Under the pieces are notes generated by a model that was not told the origin of the DNA, searched no databases, and saw nothing but the letters and a program-made list of their open reading frames with translations. Of a stretch of DNA of 64,000 nucleotides, positions 45,058 through 53,195 are shown in pieces (position 1 is the stretch's first letter; every line of letters starts with the position of its first letter). The DNA lies in the NCBI GenBank assembly GCA_946404405.1, contig CAMJDL010000001.1:62001-126000 (forward strand), written 5' to 3'. The position numbers and the translations under genes were made by a program. The stretch is from an uncultured Prevotella sp. (GTDB taxonomy: Bacteria; Bacteroidota; Bacteroidia; Bacteroidales; Bacteroidaceae).

Positions 45058-45125
45058 ACACAGTAGGGTCGGTTCCGCTGTGTAATTCGCTTAGTACACA
45101 GTAGGGTCGGTTCCGCTGTGTAATT
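45058..45125. repeat. two direct copies of a 30-base palindromic element
   Basis: Identical copies at 45058-45087 and 45096-45125, each ACACAG...CTGTGT around a TAGGGTCGGTTCCG core. Dispersed GGNTCGGTTCC/GGGGACGGTTCT sequences elsewhere in the window look related. Confidence 0.85.
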
Positions 45126-45146
45126 TTTCAAGAAAGCATATGAACG

Positions 45147-45276
45147 ATAAAAAACCACCCCTTATGGGATGGCTTTTAAAATGGAGTAGTGTCGGTGATG
45201 TCTTGCTCCGAAGCGGTGTCAATTAAGTCCTGCCTCTCGCGGGATTCTGCCCGGATAGCCAAAACAGATGTTCTGA
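45147..45276 (-). ncRNA. candidate small RNA (promoter to terminator, ~130 nt)
   Basis: Leftward unit. -33 TTTG (45310-45313), 20-base spacer, -7 TATCTTTG (45282-45289): the best consensus promoter in the window. A strong terminator (AAAGCCATCCC / GGGGTGGTTTT with ATAA loop, then T-run) lies at 45149-45177. The transcript would be about 130 bases with internal GGG/CCC pairing. No gene starts with ATG inside it, although one frame stays open (ending EQDITDTTPF and a stop just before the terminator), so a short peptide from a non-ATG start is an alternative. Confidence 0.5.
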
Positions 45277-45558
45277 CGGTGCAAAGATAGGAATAAATTC
45301 CGAAAGTTCCAAATATTTAACCAACTTTTTTAGAAAATGGTTCCGGTTCCTATTTTCTATAGTAACTTCGAAAATTATTTATTTCAATTTTAAGTATAAT
45401 CATAGGATGTAGTTCTCATTGATATAGTTAAACACTGTCATATAGACTTTTTTCTGGTCGCTCTCATCGATAGATGTATTTGTATCATATTCTTCGAAAT
45501 AACGGGTACATGGTATAATTTGGGCCAAATCGAACATCGATTCTTTTCGAAAAGTCAC

Positions 45559-45566
45559 TACCTTTG
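45559..45566 (+). promoter_or_regulatory. fimbrial AraC/operon promoter -7 box
   Basis: TACCTTTG, 29 bases before the ATG at 45596; no tandem CACC repeats. Confidence 0.55.
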
Positions 45567-45595
45567 CACGCAAAAAGTAAAATAACGGAGAGAAA

Positions 45596-46507
45596 ATGAA
45601 CATTTTATCACTCATACCACGTCACGGAAAGGACACATTACGTATCGGCGACAGCGACGAGCTGGTGGTCATGGAAAACTTCGGTGCACTGCCGAAGGGG
45701 CCACTCACAATGGACAGGCATGCCCTCGTCATCATCTGCACCGAAGGCATGGCACAGTTCGACTACAACGGGACCACCTACCAACTTCGTAAGAATGACA
45801 TGTTCATGCATATCATGCTACATAGCGTGGCAGATAACTTCATGGCCTCTGCTGACTTCAACTGCCGCCAGATCTGGTTCACGCGAAGCGAGACATGGAA
45901 CGTAGATATGCAGGGCAAGAAGAGCCTCACCGACCTGGTCTATCTCAAGAATCACCCCAAGTTTACACTCACCGAGGCAGACGTTGATCTGCTTGACCGA
46001 TATTTCCAGTTGCTATGTATGCGCATGCGCGACACATCGCCCATACTTTACCACGACCTGGTGCGCTCCCTGGTAGGCACTATGCTGCTTGAAATCCTCA
46101 GCATCGTGCGACGCAACGAACGCGAGGACAAAGAGGGTGAAGAAGGAAAATACGACACTCAAAACGCTCTCCACGGTAAACAGTTGGCTCATCTTTTTTT
46201 GCAGATAGTGGAGCAGAGCGACGGGCGCATCCGCCGTGTCGAGCAGTTTGCACGCCAACTCAACGTCACCCCCAAATATCTATCACGTCTGCTACGCGAG
46301 ACCCTCGACCGCAAGCCCAGCGACATCATCAGCCTCTATACCGAGAAGGCTATTGAGTATCGTCTGCGCTTTACCGACATGACCATGCAGCAGATTGCCA
46401 ATGACCTGAAATTTGCCAACCCCTCCTTCTTCGGCAAGTATGTGAAGGAGCACCTCGGCATGACACCCTTAGAATATCGCAATAAATACCTGAAAGTCGA
46501 CAAATGA
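45596..46507 (+). CDS. AraC-family regulator heading the fimbrial operon
   Basis: 303 residues, cytoplasmic. The N-terminal cupin-like sensing domain (about 20-150, ALVIICTEGMAQFDYNGTTYQL) is followed by a linker with an acidic stretch (REDKEGEEGKYD) and a C-terminal AraC double HTH (about 205-300, RRVEQFARQLNVTPKYLSRLLRE; FANPSFFGKYVKEHLGMTPLEYR). It overlaps the next gene by an ATGA junction, so it is made together with the fimbrial proteins and may autoregulate the operon. It differs in type from the three membrane-bound AraC proteins of the pectin region. Confidence 0.9.
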   Translation: MNILSLIPRHGKDTLRIGDSDELVVMENFGALPKGPLTMDRHALVIICTEGMAQFDYNGTTYQLRKNDMFMHIMLHSVADNFMASADFNCRQIWFTRSETWNVDMQGKKSLTDLVYLKNHPKFTLTEADVDLLDRYFQLLCMRMRDTSPILYHDLVRSLVGTMLLEILSIVRRNEREDKEGEEGKYDTQNALHGKQLAHLFLQIVEQSDGRIRRVEQFARQLNVTPKYLSRLLRETLDRKPSDIISLYTEKAIEYRLRFTDMTMQQIANDLKFANPSFFGKYVKEHLGMTPLEYRNKYLKVDK

Positions 46508-47634
46508 ACCGGCTCTCGACGATACTCATAGCCCTTTTGTGGGGTGTTGGTCTGACAACAGTCACGGCTCAGAGTGTCGCGAGCGATACCATTGTGAGTG
46601 TCTTCTTTGCCCACGACCGCTACGGACTGGGGCGCGAGGCGGCCAAGGTGGACTCAGTGGCACGGATGCTGCGCGAGAACACGGGTGCAGTGGCGCTGCA
46701 GGGCTATGCCTCCAACACTGGCACAGCAAAGTATAACCGCCGCCTTGTGGCCAAGCGTCTGCGCACGGTGAAGAACGCGCTGATACGGCGTGGCATAGCC
46801 GGTAAACGCATCTATCCCATCATCAACAATGGCATTGACAAGGCCAGCGGACATCGTCTGGCACGCCGCGTAGACATGACGTTTACGCTGCCGACGCCTA
46901 AATATAAGACCAGCACATCTGAGGAAATCATCATATCAAAGACGGCCCTGACTGACAGCATCAGGACGGCTGCCGTCAGCGTGAAGACCGACAGCACACC
47001 AACGGTTGACAGCACGCCAATGGTTGACAGCTTGGCTACGACTTGCGACACAATGGAGACCGATACCTTGGTCTGCTGCCGCGTCTTCTGCCCAAAGCTC
47101 GCCCTGCGCACCAACCTGCTCTACGACCTCGCGCTAGTGCCGAACATCGGCGTGGAGTGGTTCGTGGACCAGCACTGGTCGGTGGCAGCCAACGTGATGT
47201 ACATCTGGGCAAGAAACGACATGCGTCACCGCTATTGGCGCATCTTCTCTACTGATGTGGAGGGGCGCTACTGGCTCCGTCCGCAAACGTGCGACGTGCG
47301 TACGGGTCACCACTTCGGCCTCTATGCCGGCTTCTACCGCTACGACTTCGAGTTTGGCGGGCGCGGCTGGATGGGCAATGCCAACTACGGTGGCGGCATC
47401 AGCTACGGCTATGCGCTGCGCCTGTTCCCGAAGTGGCGTGAGCGTTTCACGCTCGACATGAGCATCGGACTGGGCTATCTGGGCGGCACTCACAAGGAGT
47501 ACATCCCCGATCAGGGCTGCTATGTGTGGCAGCGAACCGTACGCCACAACCTCTTCATTCCCACCAAGGCCGAGGTAACCCTCGTCTGGTATCCGCGCTG
47601 GTTGTTCTTCAACAAGAAAGGAGGTGACAGATGA
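46504..47634 (+). CDS. OmpA-like/DUF3575 outer-membrane protein of the fimbrial locus
   Basis: 376 residues. Signal peptide ending TVTAQ; an OmpA-like domain (about 35-130, LQGYASNTGTAKYNRRLVAKR) that could bind peptidoglycan; a Thr/Asp/Ser-rich linker with near-repeats (TDSTPTVDSTPMVDS); and a C-terminal DUF3575 domain (about 180-370, LALRTNLLYDLALVPNIGVEW). DUF3575 proteins accompany fimbrillin genes in Bacteroidales and are probably beta-barrel-like. It overlaps both neighbours by four bases. GC content and codon choice are higher than in the pectin genes. Confidence 0.83.
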   Translation: MNRLSTILIALLWGVGLTTVTAQSVASDTIVSVFFAHDRYGLGREAAKVDSVARMLRENTGAVALQGYASNTGTAKYNRRLVAKRLRTVKNALIRRGIAGKRIYPIINNGIDKASGHRLARRVDMTFTLPTPKYKTSTSEEIIISKTALTDSIRTAAVSVKTDSTPTVDSTPMVDSLATTCDTMETDTLVCCRVFCPKLALRTNLLYDLALVPNIGVEWFVDQHWSVAANVMYIWARNDMRHRYWRIFSTDVEGRYWLRPQTCDVRTGHHFGLYAGFYRYDFEFGGRGWMGNANYGGGISYGYALRLFPKWRERFTLDMSIGLGYLGGTHKEYIPDQGCYVWQRTVRHNLFIPTKAEVTLVWYPRWLFFNKKGGDR

Positions 47635-48629
47635 AGCTGATTACGAACCTGTTGCGCTCACTTCGTCTATCTACTCCCCTCGCCTTTTGGAGAGGGGTCG
47701 GGGGTGAGGCTCTTCTTTTATTGCTCTTCACGGCCTGCCAAAAGGATCTCTGCTACCATCATCCGCACAACGGAACCGACGAGAACCACGGTCGTCTGCA
47801 CGTCGTGTTCGACTGGAGCGAGACGCAGAACCCGATGGCTTCGGAGATGCACCTCGTGACATTCCAGGGAGGCCGCACCCCAGTGACGTACCCGCTGACG
47901 GGCATGGATGGCGGCGACGTGTCGCTCTGGGGCGGCAACTATTGGTTCGTGGCCTACAACAGCGATACCGAGACTACGCAGACCCGTGGCACCTGCTACG
48001 ACGACTTTGAAATCTGCGGTGTAACACGTACCGTCAGGAGCATCGCCGACCTGCACTTCATCTGGGAGCCCGAGCGCGTGTGGGTGAGCACGGCGCAGGA
48101 CTACCCCGTCGTTGCCAACACCGAACAGACGCTGCCCATGAAGATGTGGGCCGCTACGTACCAATATACTTTTCTCATCCGCAATGTGGCCAATCTGGAC
48201 CGCGTGGCCAGCATCACTGCCACCCTCGACGGACTGGCCGAGTGCTACCGCCCGTCGGCACGTGGTCCGCTTAACTACACGGTGGCTGAGATCTTCTCAT
48301 TCCACAAGGTCGATGCCTCCAGCATCCGTGGCACGTTGCGTGTCTTCGGCCACTCGCCAGAAGAGAATACTGACGCGCCCGAAGACCTTGCCAATCAGCT
48401 GGTGATCTACGTCACCATGGACAACGGCGCGGACTACAGCTTTACGTACGATGTCACCGAGGACATGCAGAACCCCAGCTCCAGCAGCATCGACGAGCAG
48501 ACAGGCGAAGTCATCATCGACATTCAGATTGAAGACATCCCCATTCCAGACCAACCCACTACCACCGGTCTCTTCGATATCGACATCGGCGATTTCGATA
48601 CTGAGGAATGGGACATATTTCCTAATTGA
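47631..48629 (+). CDS. DUF5119 fimbrial lipoprotein
   Basis: 332 residues. Lipobox LFTAC at about residue 35. The mature protein (CQKDLCYHHPHNGTDENHGRLHV...) matches DUF5119/FimB-Mfa2-like anchor proteins of Bacteroidales pili, two transthyretin-like domains ending in an acidic tail (DIDIGDFDTEEW). The signal sequence is odd: between the basic start and the hydrophobic core lie residues STPLAFWRGVGGEA, encoded by a palindromic repeat (47671-47709) of the CCCCTC...GAGGGG type. The protein probably anchors or caps the pilus in the outer membrane (family knowledge). Confidence 0.8.
   Translation: MKLITNLLRSLRLSTPLAFWRGVGGEALLLLLFTACQKDLCYHHPHNGTDENHGRLHVVFDWSETQNPMASEMHLVTFQGGRTPVTYPLTGMDGGDVSLWGGNYWFVAYNSDTETTQTRGTCYDDFEICGVTRTVRSIADLHFIWEPERVWVSTAQDYPVVANTEQTLPMKMWAATYQYTFLIRNVANLDRVASITATLDGLAECYRPSARGPLNYTVAEIFSFHKVDASSIRGTLRVFGHSPEENTDAPEDLANQLVIYVTMDNGADYSFTYDVTEDMQNPSSSSIDEQTGEVIIDIQIEDIPIPDQPTTTGLFDIDIGDFDTEEWDIFPN
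47671..47709. repeat. palindromic repeat inserted in the signal-sequence codons
   Basis: CTCCCCTC / GAGAGGGG inverted arms with a short loop, followed by TCGGGGGTGAGG, a form seen as a dispersed intergenic repeat in Bacteroidota. The whole element reads through in frame. Confidence 0.65.
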
Positions 48630-48657
48630 CAATTGACAATTGATAATTCATCATTAA
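48628..48657. repeat. TTGACAA short tandem repeat
   Basis: Three to four imperfect 7-10 base units (TTGACAA, TTGATAA, TTCATCA) between the DUF5119 and first fimbrillin genes. Confidence 0.7.
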
Positions 48658-48688
48658 CTATATTAACATCACTTAAATTTACAAGCGT

Positions 48689-50692
48689 ATGAAAGTATTT
48701 AAGTATCTGGCAATGGCAGCGGCGGCGCTCATGATGGCCGCCTGCTCCAACGACGAGATTGCATCCGTCGCACAGAAGGGCCGCACGCCCTTGGAGATTG
48801 TACCCGTAGTGAAGACGCAGACCCGTGCTGCACAGATCACGACCGACAATCTGACCACACTCACTGTGGATGTCACCGGTACCTTTGTGACGGCTGGTGG
48901 CGAGAACGTTGTGAACCCTGTGCTCACGCTCACCAAGAGCGGCAGCACCTGGAGCTACACCTACAACGGCGACAACGCCGGTCCGCTCTACTGGCCCACT
49001 GCGGCTCAGACTGCTTACTTCTCGGCCCACACGTTGGCTGGCGGTGCTACCGTTAATGAAGCCACCACACAGCAGGATGCCATAGGCGCCTACGCCACTA
49101 AGGAGTTCGACGGCTCGACCAACCCAGGTACCGTGTCGCTTACCTTCAAGCATGCCGTGGCTAAAATGGAGTTCAAGGCCCGCGTGAACGCTGCTACAAG
49201 CGGCACCGTACAGGCAACGATCGACATCAAGCAGGTGGCCGTGCGTAACATGAAGTACACGGGCACCTACGCCATACCCACTGCCACCGCTAATCAGGAC
49301 ATGGGTGTGATTACGCCGACGACTGCCGTAACCAGCCTCCTCACTGATGAGCGCACCAGCACCACCTTCCTGACCAAGGACGATGCTGCCGCCACCTCCC
49401 TCGGCTCGCTCTTCATGGTGCCGCAGACTGTCACTGCCGAAGACCTGAGCAACAATACATGGGACGACGCCTACATTGCCGTGCTGGCACAGATTCGCAT
49501 CAAGAACGGCGATGCCGACGCGACGATGCTCTTCCCCTCGGCAGGTGCCGTGGACAACTCCAGCTACGCCTGGGTGGCCGTGCCCATGCCCGCCGACTTC
49601 ACGCAGATGCAGGCCCACAAGAAGTACATCTTCACCATCAACTTCAGCGCCGACGCACTGGGTAAGGTTGACCGCAACCAGACACCCGTCATCCCTGGCG
49701 GTGGTCAGGACATTGAGATAGAGGGCCGCAGCAGCAGCCCCGTCACCGTCAGTGTAGAGCATGTCTATGACTTCGATGCTGAGGACAACGATGTGGATGT
49801 GAATCTGCCAACGGCTTCTGCTTCTGTACCCACTGGCATCATCAACGGTCTGTTCAGTGTCAGCGCCACAAAACAGGTGTACTTCTCGCAGGGCAACTTG
49901 CAGTATCAGGCCTCCACAGGAACTTGGCGTTTTGCGGAACATCAGTACGACTTTGTAGGTGGTGGCAACTTCCTGTCGGAGTCAAATACAGATTGGATTG
50001 ACCTCTACCGATGGGGTACCAGTGGCATAGACTATACAGGACACGCCACATTATATCGGCCGTGGGAGTGGGCGTATGATAGTCAATATTTTAATCCATA
50101 CGGTTCACTTACAACGAACCTGTATGACGGTGCTGGTGAAAATGCAGGCAAGGCCGACTGGGGCTATAACGCCATCAGCAACGGCGGCAATACCCAGAAT
50201 TCGGGCTGGCGCACGCTGAAGAATAACACTACCGCCAATGAGTGGCAGTACATTTTTAACACCCGTACCACCGCAAACGAAATCAACTCCACTTCCAATG
50301 CTCGCTACACCCAAGCCCGCATCAACATCGACGATTTGGCTGTTAAAGGTATCATTCTGTTCCCTGACGGAAGTATCGGTGATACACCTTCTGGTGTGAC
50401 ATGGGGTACCATCAACGCCGCCGCCAGCAGTTGGACGACGGGGACCACCCAGTGCACCACTGCCGGCTGGGCAGCGCTTGAAGCCGCAGGCTGCGTGTTC
50501 CTTCCAGCCTCAGGAAAATATGATGATTCTGGGGTCGGTGGGGCAGAAATCGATGGGTATTATTGGTCGAGTTCCTATGCCAATGATGATAATGCTTATG
50601 GCATGTATTTTTATTCCAACGAGGTGAACCCTCAGTACTCTGATGCTCGCCACTACGGTCTTTCCGTCCGCTTGGTATACGACGCCAACTAA
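48689..50692 (+). CDS. fimbrillin-type lipoprotein with C-terminal FISUMP-like domain
   Basis: 667 residues. Lipobox MMAAC followed by SNDEIASV. A candidate pilin-processing Arg lies in VVKTQTRA. Two fimbrillin transthyretin-like domains (about 45-375; LTFKHAVAKMEFKARV). The last ~275 residues are a different module (FSVSATKQVYFSQGNLQYQ; YWSSSYANDDNAYGMYF; GLSVRLVY) with the C-lectin-like FISUMP layout. DNA composition changes at the same point: the N-terminal part is GC-rich, the C-terminal part is closer to the genome average. The protein may be a tip adhesin rather than the shaft pilin. Confidence 0.8.
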   Translation: MKVFKYLAMAAAALMMAACSNDEIASVAQKGRTPLEIVPVVKTQTRAAQITTDNLTTLTVDVTGTFVTAGGENVVNPVLTLTKSGSTWSYTYNGDNAGPLYWPTAAQTAYFSAHTLAGGATVNEATTQQDAIGAYATKEFDGSTNPGTVSLTFKHAVAKMEFKARVNAATSGTVQATIDIKQVAVRNMKYTGTYAIPTATANQDMGVITPTTAVTSLLTDERTSTTFLTKDDAAATSLGSLFMVPQTVTAEDLSNNTWDDAYIAVLAQIRIKNGDADATMLFPSAGAVDNSSYAWVAVPMPADFTQMQAHKKYIFTINFSADALGKVDRNQTPVIPGGGQDIEIEGRSSSPVTVSVEHVYDFDAEDNDVDVNLPTASASVPTGIINGLFSVSATKQVYFSQGNLQYQASTGTWRFAEHQYDFVGGGNFLSESNTDWIDLYRWGTSGIDYTGHATLYRPWEWAYDSQYFNPYGSLTTNLYDGAGENAGKADWGYNAISNGGNTQNSGWRTLKNNTTANEWQYIFNTRTTANEINSTSNARYTQARINIDDLAVKGIILFPDGSIGDTPSGVTWGTINAAASSWTTGTTQCTTAGWAALEAAGCVFLPASGKYDDSGVGGAEIDGYYWSSSYANDDNAYGMYFYSNEVNPQYSDARHYGLSVRLVYDAN

Positions 50693-50719
50693 TGTTTTAA
50701 ACTCAAATCATATACGATT

Positions 50720-52309
50720 ATGAAAGCAACAAAATATCTCGCAATGGCAGTCATGGCACTGGCCTTTGCCGCCTGCTCGAACGACGAGCTGGCATCCGTG
50801 ACGCAGAAAAACGCCAACGGACTTAAACCTGTGGAGTTCACAACAGTCGTCAAGAACCAGACGCGCGGCACTGCTTATGGCGACGACCCGCAAATTACCA
50901 GTGACAACCTTGCATTATTTTACATGGAATCCACCGGTACGTTCTATGCTGCAGACGGCACCCCCGTCACCAATCCAAAATTTGTGATACAGAAAGACAA
51001 CTCATCGTGGATCTACAAGGTGAACGATGCTGAGACAGCCTCCACCCTCTACTGGCCGCTCGAAGGCACTGACGCCACCTTCAGCGCTTGGAGTTACACG
51101 GGCGCTTCCTATGACAAAGAGGGGCTGGATAACAGCTATGCCAACCGAGACGCCGTGGGCGCCTACACAGCCCTCAGCTACACCGGCAGCGGCGATGGTC
51201 CTGTGGTCAATCTTGACTTCAAGCACGCCGTATCGAAGGTGGAGTTCAAAGCCAAGGTTCTGGACAAGAGCGACGCTTCGCCCCTGAACGTGAAGGTCTT
51301 CGTACGCGCTATATGCATTAAAAATGTGGCTTATGCCGCCAGCAGCTATACCGCCTCCACCAGCACCACGACCATGGGTGCCTTCAACAACACGGCTGAC
51401 AAGCGCGACATCATCAAAGTGATTAATTTGACAGATCCCGATGATGACGATTGGCTGACGGCCACCACCGATGGCGATCCCAGCACAGACGGTCGCCAAG
51501 CCAAAGCACTCGGCAGCCAGACCAAAGTGTTCGTGATGCCGCAGACGATAGCCGCCGTTGAGGACTTCAGCACCTCGACATGGAGCAAGCCCTACATCAG
51601 CGTCCTCGCCCGCATCTGCATCGATGGCGGTGACGCCGACGGCACCATCATCTTCCCCAAGGGCACGGGTGCAAACCATCATGGATGGATTGCCCTGCCT
51701 CTGCCTGACGACTTCACCGGCTTCCAGGCCCATAAGAAGTACATCTTCACCCTCAACTTCCGCAACGATGCCCTCGGCCTTGTGGACCGCGACCAGAACC
51801 CGAATGATGACGAAGACCCCTGCGGCCCAGATGCCACAGACGAGATTGGCGGCGAGACTCCTGGCGGCCCCGTCCATGTTCCCGACCACTCTGGCTTCCC
51901 ACTCAATGTAACCGTCACCGAGGTGCTGGACTTCGACGCAGAGGGCAACTATGACATGCCCACCTACACGGAAGTCTTCACCACGAACCAGGGATTAGAT
52001 TCTTACAATGGCACCCACTTCACAATCACCTGCGAGCATTCTGGAGACGGTGATGGATTAAATATAGGACAGAACTGCCACGTTACCATCACTGCTAAGA
52101 ATAGTAAAACAATCACGAAGGTCGAATTCCATTGTACCTGGGGGCCAGAAGAAAATAGCCAAACGACTGTGACGGCAGGTACCCTTAATTGGGCGGCGAG
52201 CAATAATTCAAATGGTTCTATCGAAAATGTGAATGCTAATACCGTGACGATGAGTAACAATTCAGAGTCTATGGTTATGATAAACCAAATCACGGTATAT
52301 TACAAGTAA
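50720..52309 (+). CDS. fimbrillin-family lipoprotein
   Basis: 529 residues. Lipobox AFAAC then SNDELASV, nearly the same as in the gene before it, and a candidate processing Arg in VVKNQTRG. Fimbrillin-like domains (about 45-385; LDFKHAVSKVEFKAKVL) are followed by a Pro/Gly-rich linker (GGETPGGPVHVPDHSG) and a short all-beta C-terminal domain (about 420-529, rich in Asn, Thr and Ser, ending MINQITVYYK). The C-terminal domain is encoded by more AT-rich DNA. It lies 27 bases after the first fimbrillin, and a terminator follows at 52461. Confidence 0.82.
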   Translation: MKATKYLAMAVMALAFAACSNDELASVTQKNANGLKPVEFTTVVKNQTRGTAYGDDPQITSDNLALFYMESTGTFYAADGTPVTNPKFVIQKDNSSWIYKVNDAETASTLYWPLEGTDATFSAWSYTGASYDKEGLDNSYANRDAVGAYTALSYTGSGDGPVVNLDFKHAVSKVEFKAKVLDKSDASPLNVKVFVRAICIKNVAYAASSYTASTSTTTMGAFNNTADKRDIIKVINLTDPDDDDWLTATTDGDPSTDGRQAKALGSQTKVFVMPQTIAAVEDFSTSTWSKPYISVLARICIDGGDADGTIIFPKGTGANHHGWIALPLPDDFTGFQAHKKYIFTLNFRNDALGLVDRDQNPNDDEDPCGPDATDEIGGETPGGPVHVPDHSGFPLNVTVTEVLDFDAEGNYDMPTYTEVFTTNQGLDSYNGTHFTITCEHSGDGDGLNIGQNCHVTITAKNSKTITKVEFHCTWGPEENSQTTVTAGTLNWAASNNSNGSIENVNANTVTMSNNSESMVMINQITVYYK

Positions 52310-52318
52310 GCACTAGGT

Positions 52319-52398
52319 GCTCACAGTGGAACAGCCCCCTGTGAGGTTTCCATCCATTTAACACGCTCACAGGGGGACAGTCCCCTTGTGAGGTTTCC
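52319..52398. repeat. two direct copies of a CTCACA...TGTGAG palindrome
   Basis: Copies at 52319-52351 and 52365-52398, both ending TGTGAGGTTTCC. The second is almost a perfect 27-base palindrome with GGGGGACAGTCCCC at its centre. Confidence 0.85.
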
Positions 52399-52460
52399 CT
52401 GTCAGAATATACAATGAACGTTGTGTGCCGTTCAGTAATCAGTTAGTTGGTTATTTAAGG

Positions 52461-52490
52461 AGAAATAGAGGCCGTGGGGTCTCTATTTCT
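52461..52490 (+). terminator. fimbrial operon terminator
   Basis: Perfect 10-base stem AGAAATAGAG / CTCTATTTCT with a 10-base loop and TTT after it. Confidence 0.85.
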
Positions 52491-52767
52491 TTTGCTGTCA
52501 AAAACAGCGGGGAGAAATAACAGGGGGACAAAATAACAGGGGGACAGGCACGGTGTGATGTTCTTACCACACATCGTCATGTTGCAGATTGAGGGGATGT
52601 CAAGGTAAGAGGCGAGTGAGTTTTTGAGAGAAGATGGCTAGAGGCAACTCAGCCAAGTGACGATATGCTACGAAAGCTTTCATTATCTTACGATTAGCCT
52701 GAATGGGAAAAATGGGGACGGTTCTGATTTTCTACTTGGCACGATCCTCACCACGCTGTTTGTAAAC

Positions 52768-52955
52768 TTACCCAGTTACCCACTTACCCAGTTATGACAT
52801 TTAGGTTTTTGGAAACTACATGATGGGAAAAGTAGAGAGAATTCAAATTTAATATTAAATTTATATTTATTATAATATATATAAATTATATAATATAGTT
52901 TCTCTAGATTTTAAAAATGCAGATGTCAAAAGTGGGTAACTGGGTAAGTGGGTAA
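52768..52955. repeat. inverted array of TTACCCA(G/C) octamers around an AT-rich core
   Basis: Left arm 52768-52800 and right arm 52923-52955 match at 29 of 33 positions as an inverted repeat. Each arm is three 8-base units (TTACCCAG / TTACCCAC alternating) plus TTATGACAT-like sequence. The 122-base core is very AT-rich and itself has AGAGA/TCTCT ends. Confidence 0.8.
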
Positions 52956-53020
52956 CCTCTGATTCTGCATTTTTTTGAAAAATAATCGCTAAAAAGCTTG
53001 CATATATCACGAAAATTTCG

Positions 53021-53028
53021 TACCTTTG
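53021..53028 (+). promoter_or_regulatory. HU-like gene promoter -7 box
   Basis: TACCTTTG with TTG 20 bases upstream (52998-53000). The 5' leader to the ATG at 53196 would be about 160 bases and begins with a GATGC/GCATC hairpin (53036-53057). Confidence 0.6.
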
Positions 53029-53195
53029 CATCATAGATGCAAGACCGGTAAAGCATCTAAAAATTGCGGCATAACTATAGAGAAAAATTTTCTTGGCTAA
53101 CGAGTAAAATTTCCATAGTGTAGCAGCAAAATGCACGATTAAGGAAGAGGTTTTAAGGACGCGGAAAATTTTTAACACCCTTAAAATTTAATTTT

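Larger units (their letters stand above)
44957..45595. other. gene-poor repeat region with candidate small RNA
   Basis: 639 bases. It contains GGTTCCGGTTCC-type sequence, two direct copies of a 30-base palindromic element (45058-45125), a candidate leftward small RNA (45147-45276) and the promoter of the AraC gene (45559-45566). The leftward frame at 45400-45615 covers that promoter and has no recognisable features. Confidence 0.65.
52310..53195. other. 886-base repeat-rich region between fimbrial operon and HU-like gene
   Basis: Contains two palindromic repeat copies (52319-52398), the fimbrial operon terminator (52461-52490), GGGGGACA and GGGGACGGTTCT repeat fragments (52520-52560 and 52712-52724), a long inverted octamer array with AT-rich core (52768-52955), and a promoter and ~160-base leader for the HU-like gene (from 53021). 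No believable gene is seen. Confidence 0.75.

Noticed and set aside
45058..45125. Possible CRISPR array (two identical 30-base repeats)
   Set aside because: Only two copies with an 8-base spacer, each a palindrome, and no cas genes; this is a dispersed palindromic repeat.
45400..45615. Leftward 71-residue frame upstream of the fimbrial AraC gene
   Set aside because: It covers the -7 box and start of the AraC gene, has no ribosome binding site and resembles nothing I know.
48524..49942. Leftward 472-residue open frame through the fimbrillin gene
   Set aside because: It is a long shadow frame caused by the GC-rich codon pattern of the opposite strand; the plus-strand fimbrillin has lipobox, domains and operon context.
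48689..50692. A diversity-generating retroelement in the window
   Set aside because: The C-terminal module resembles variable proteins, but there is no reverse transcriptase and no template repeat here; kept only as a question for the whole genome.
51002..51889. Leftward 295-residue frame in the second fimbrillin
   Set aside because: Same cause as above: GC-rich shadow with no start context or domain features.
52870..53178. Leftward 102-residue frame in the repeat region
   Set aside because: It is made of the octamer array and AT-rich core and overlaps the HU-like promoter.
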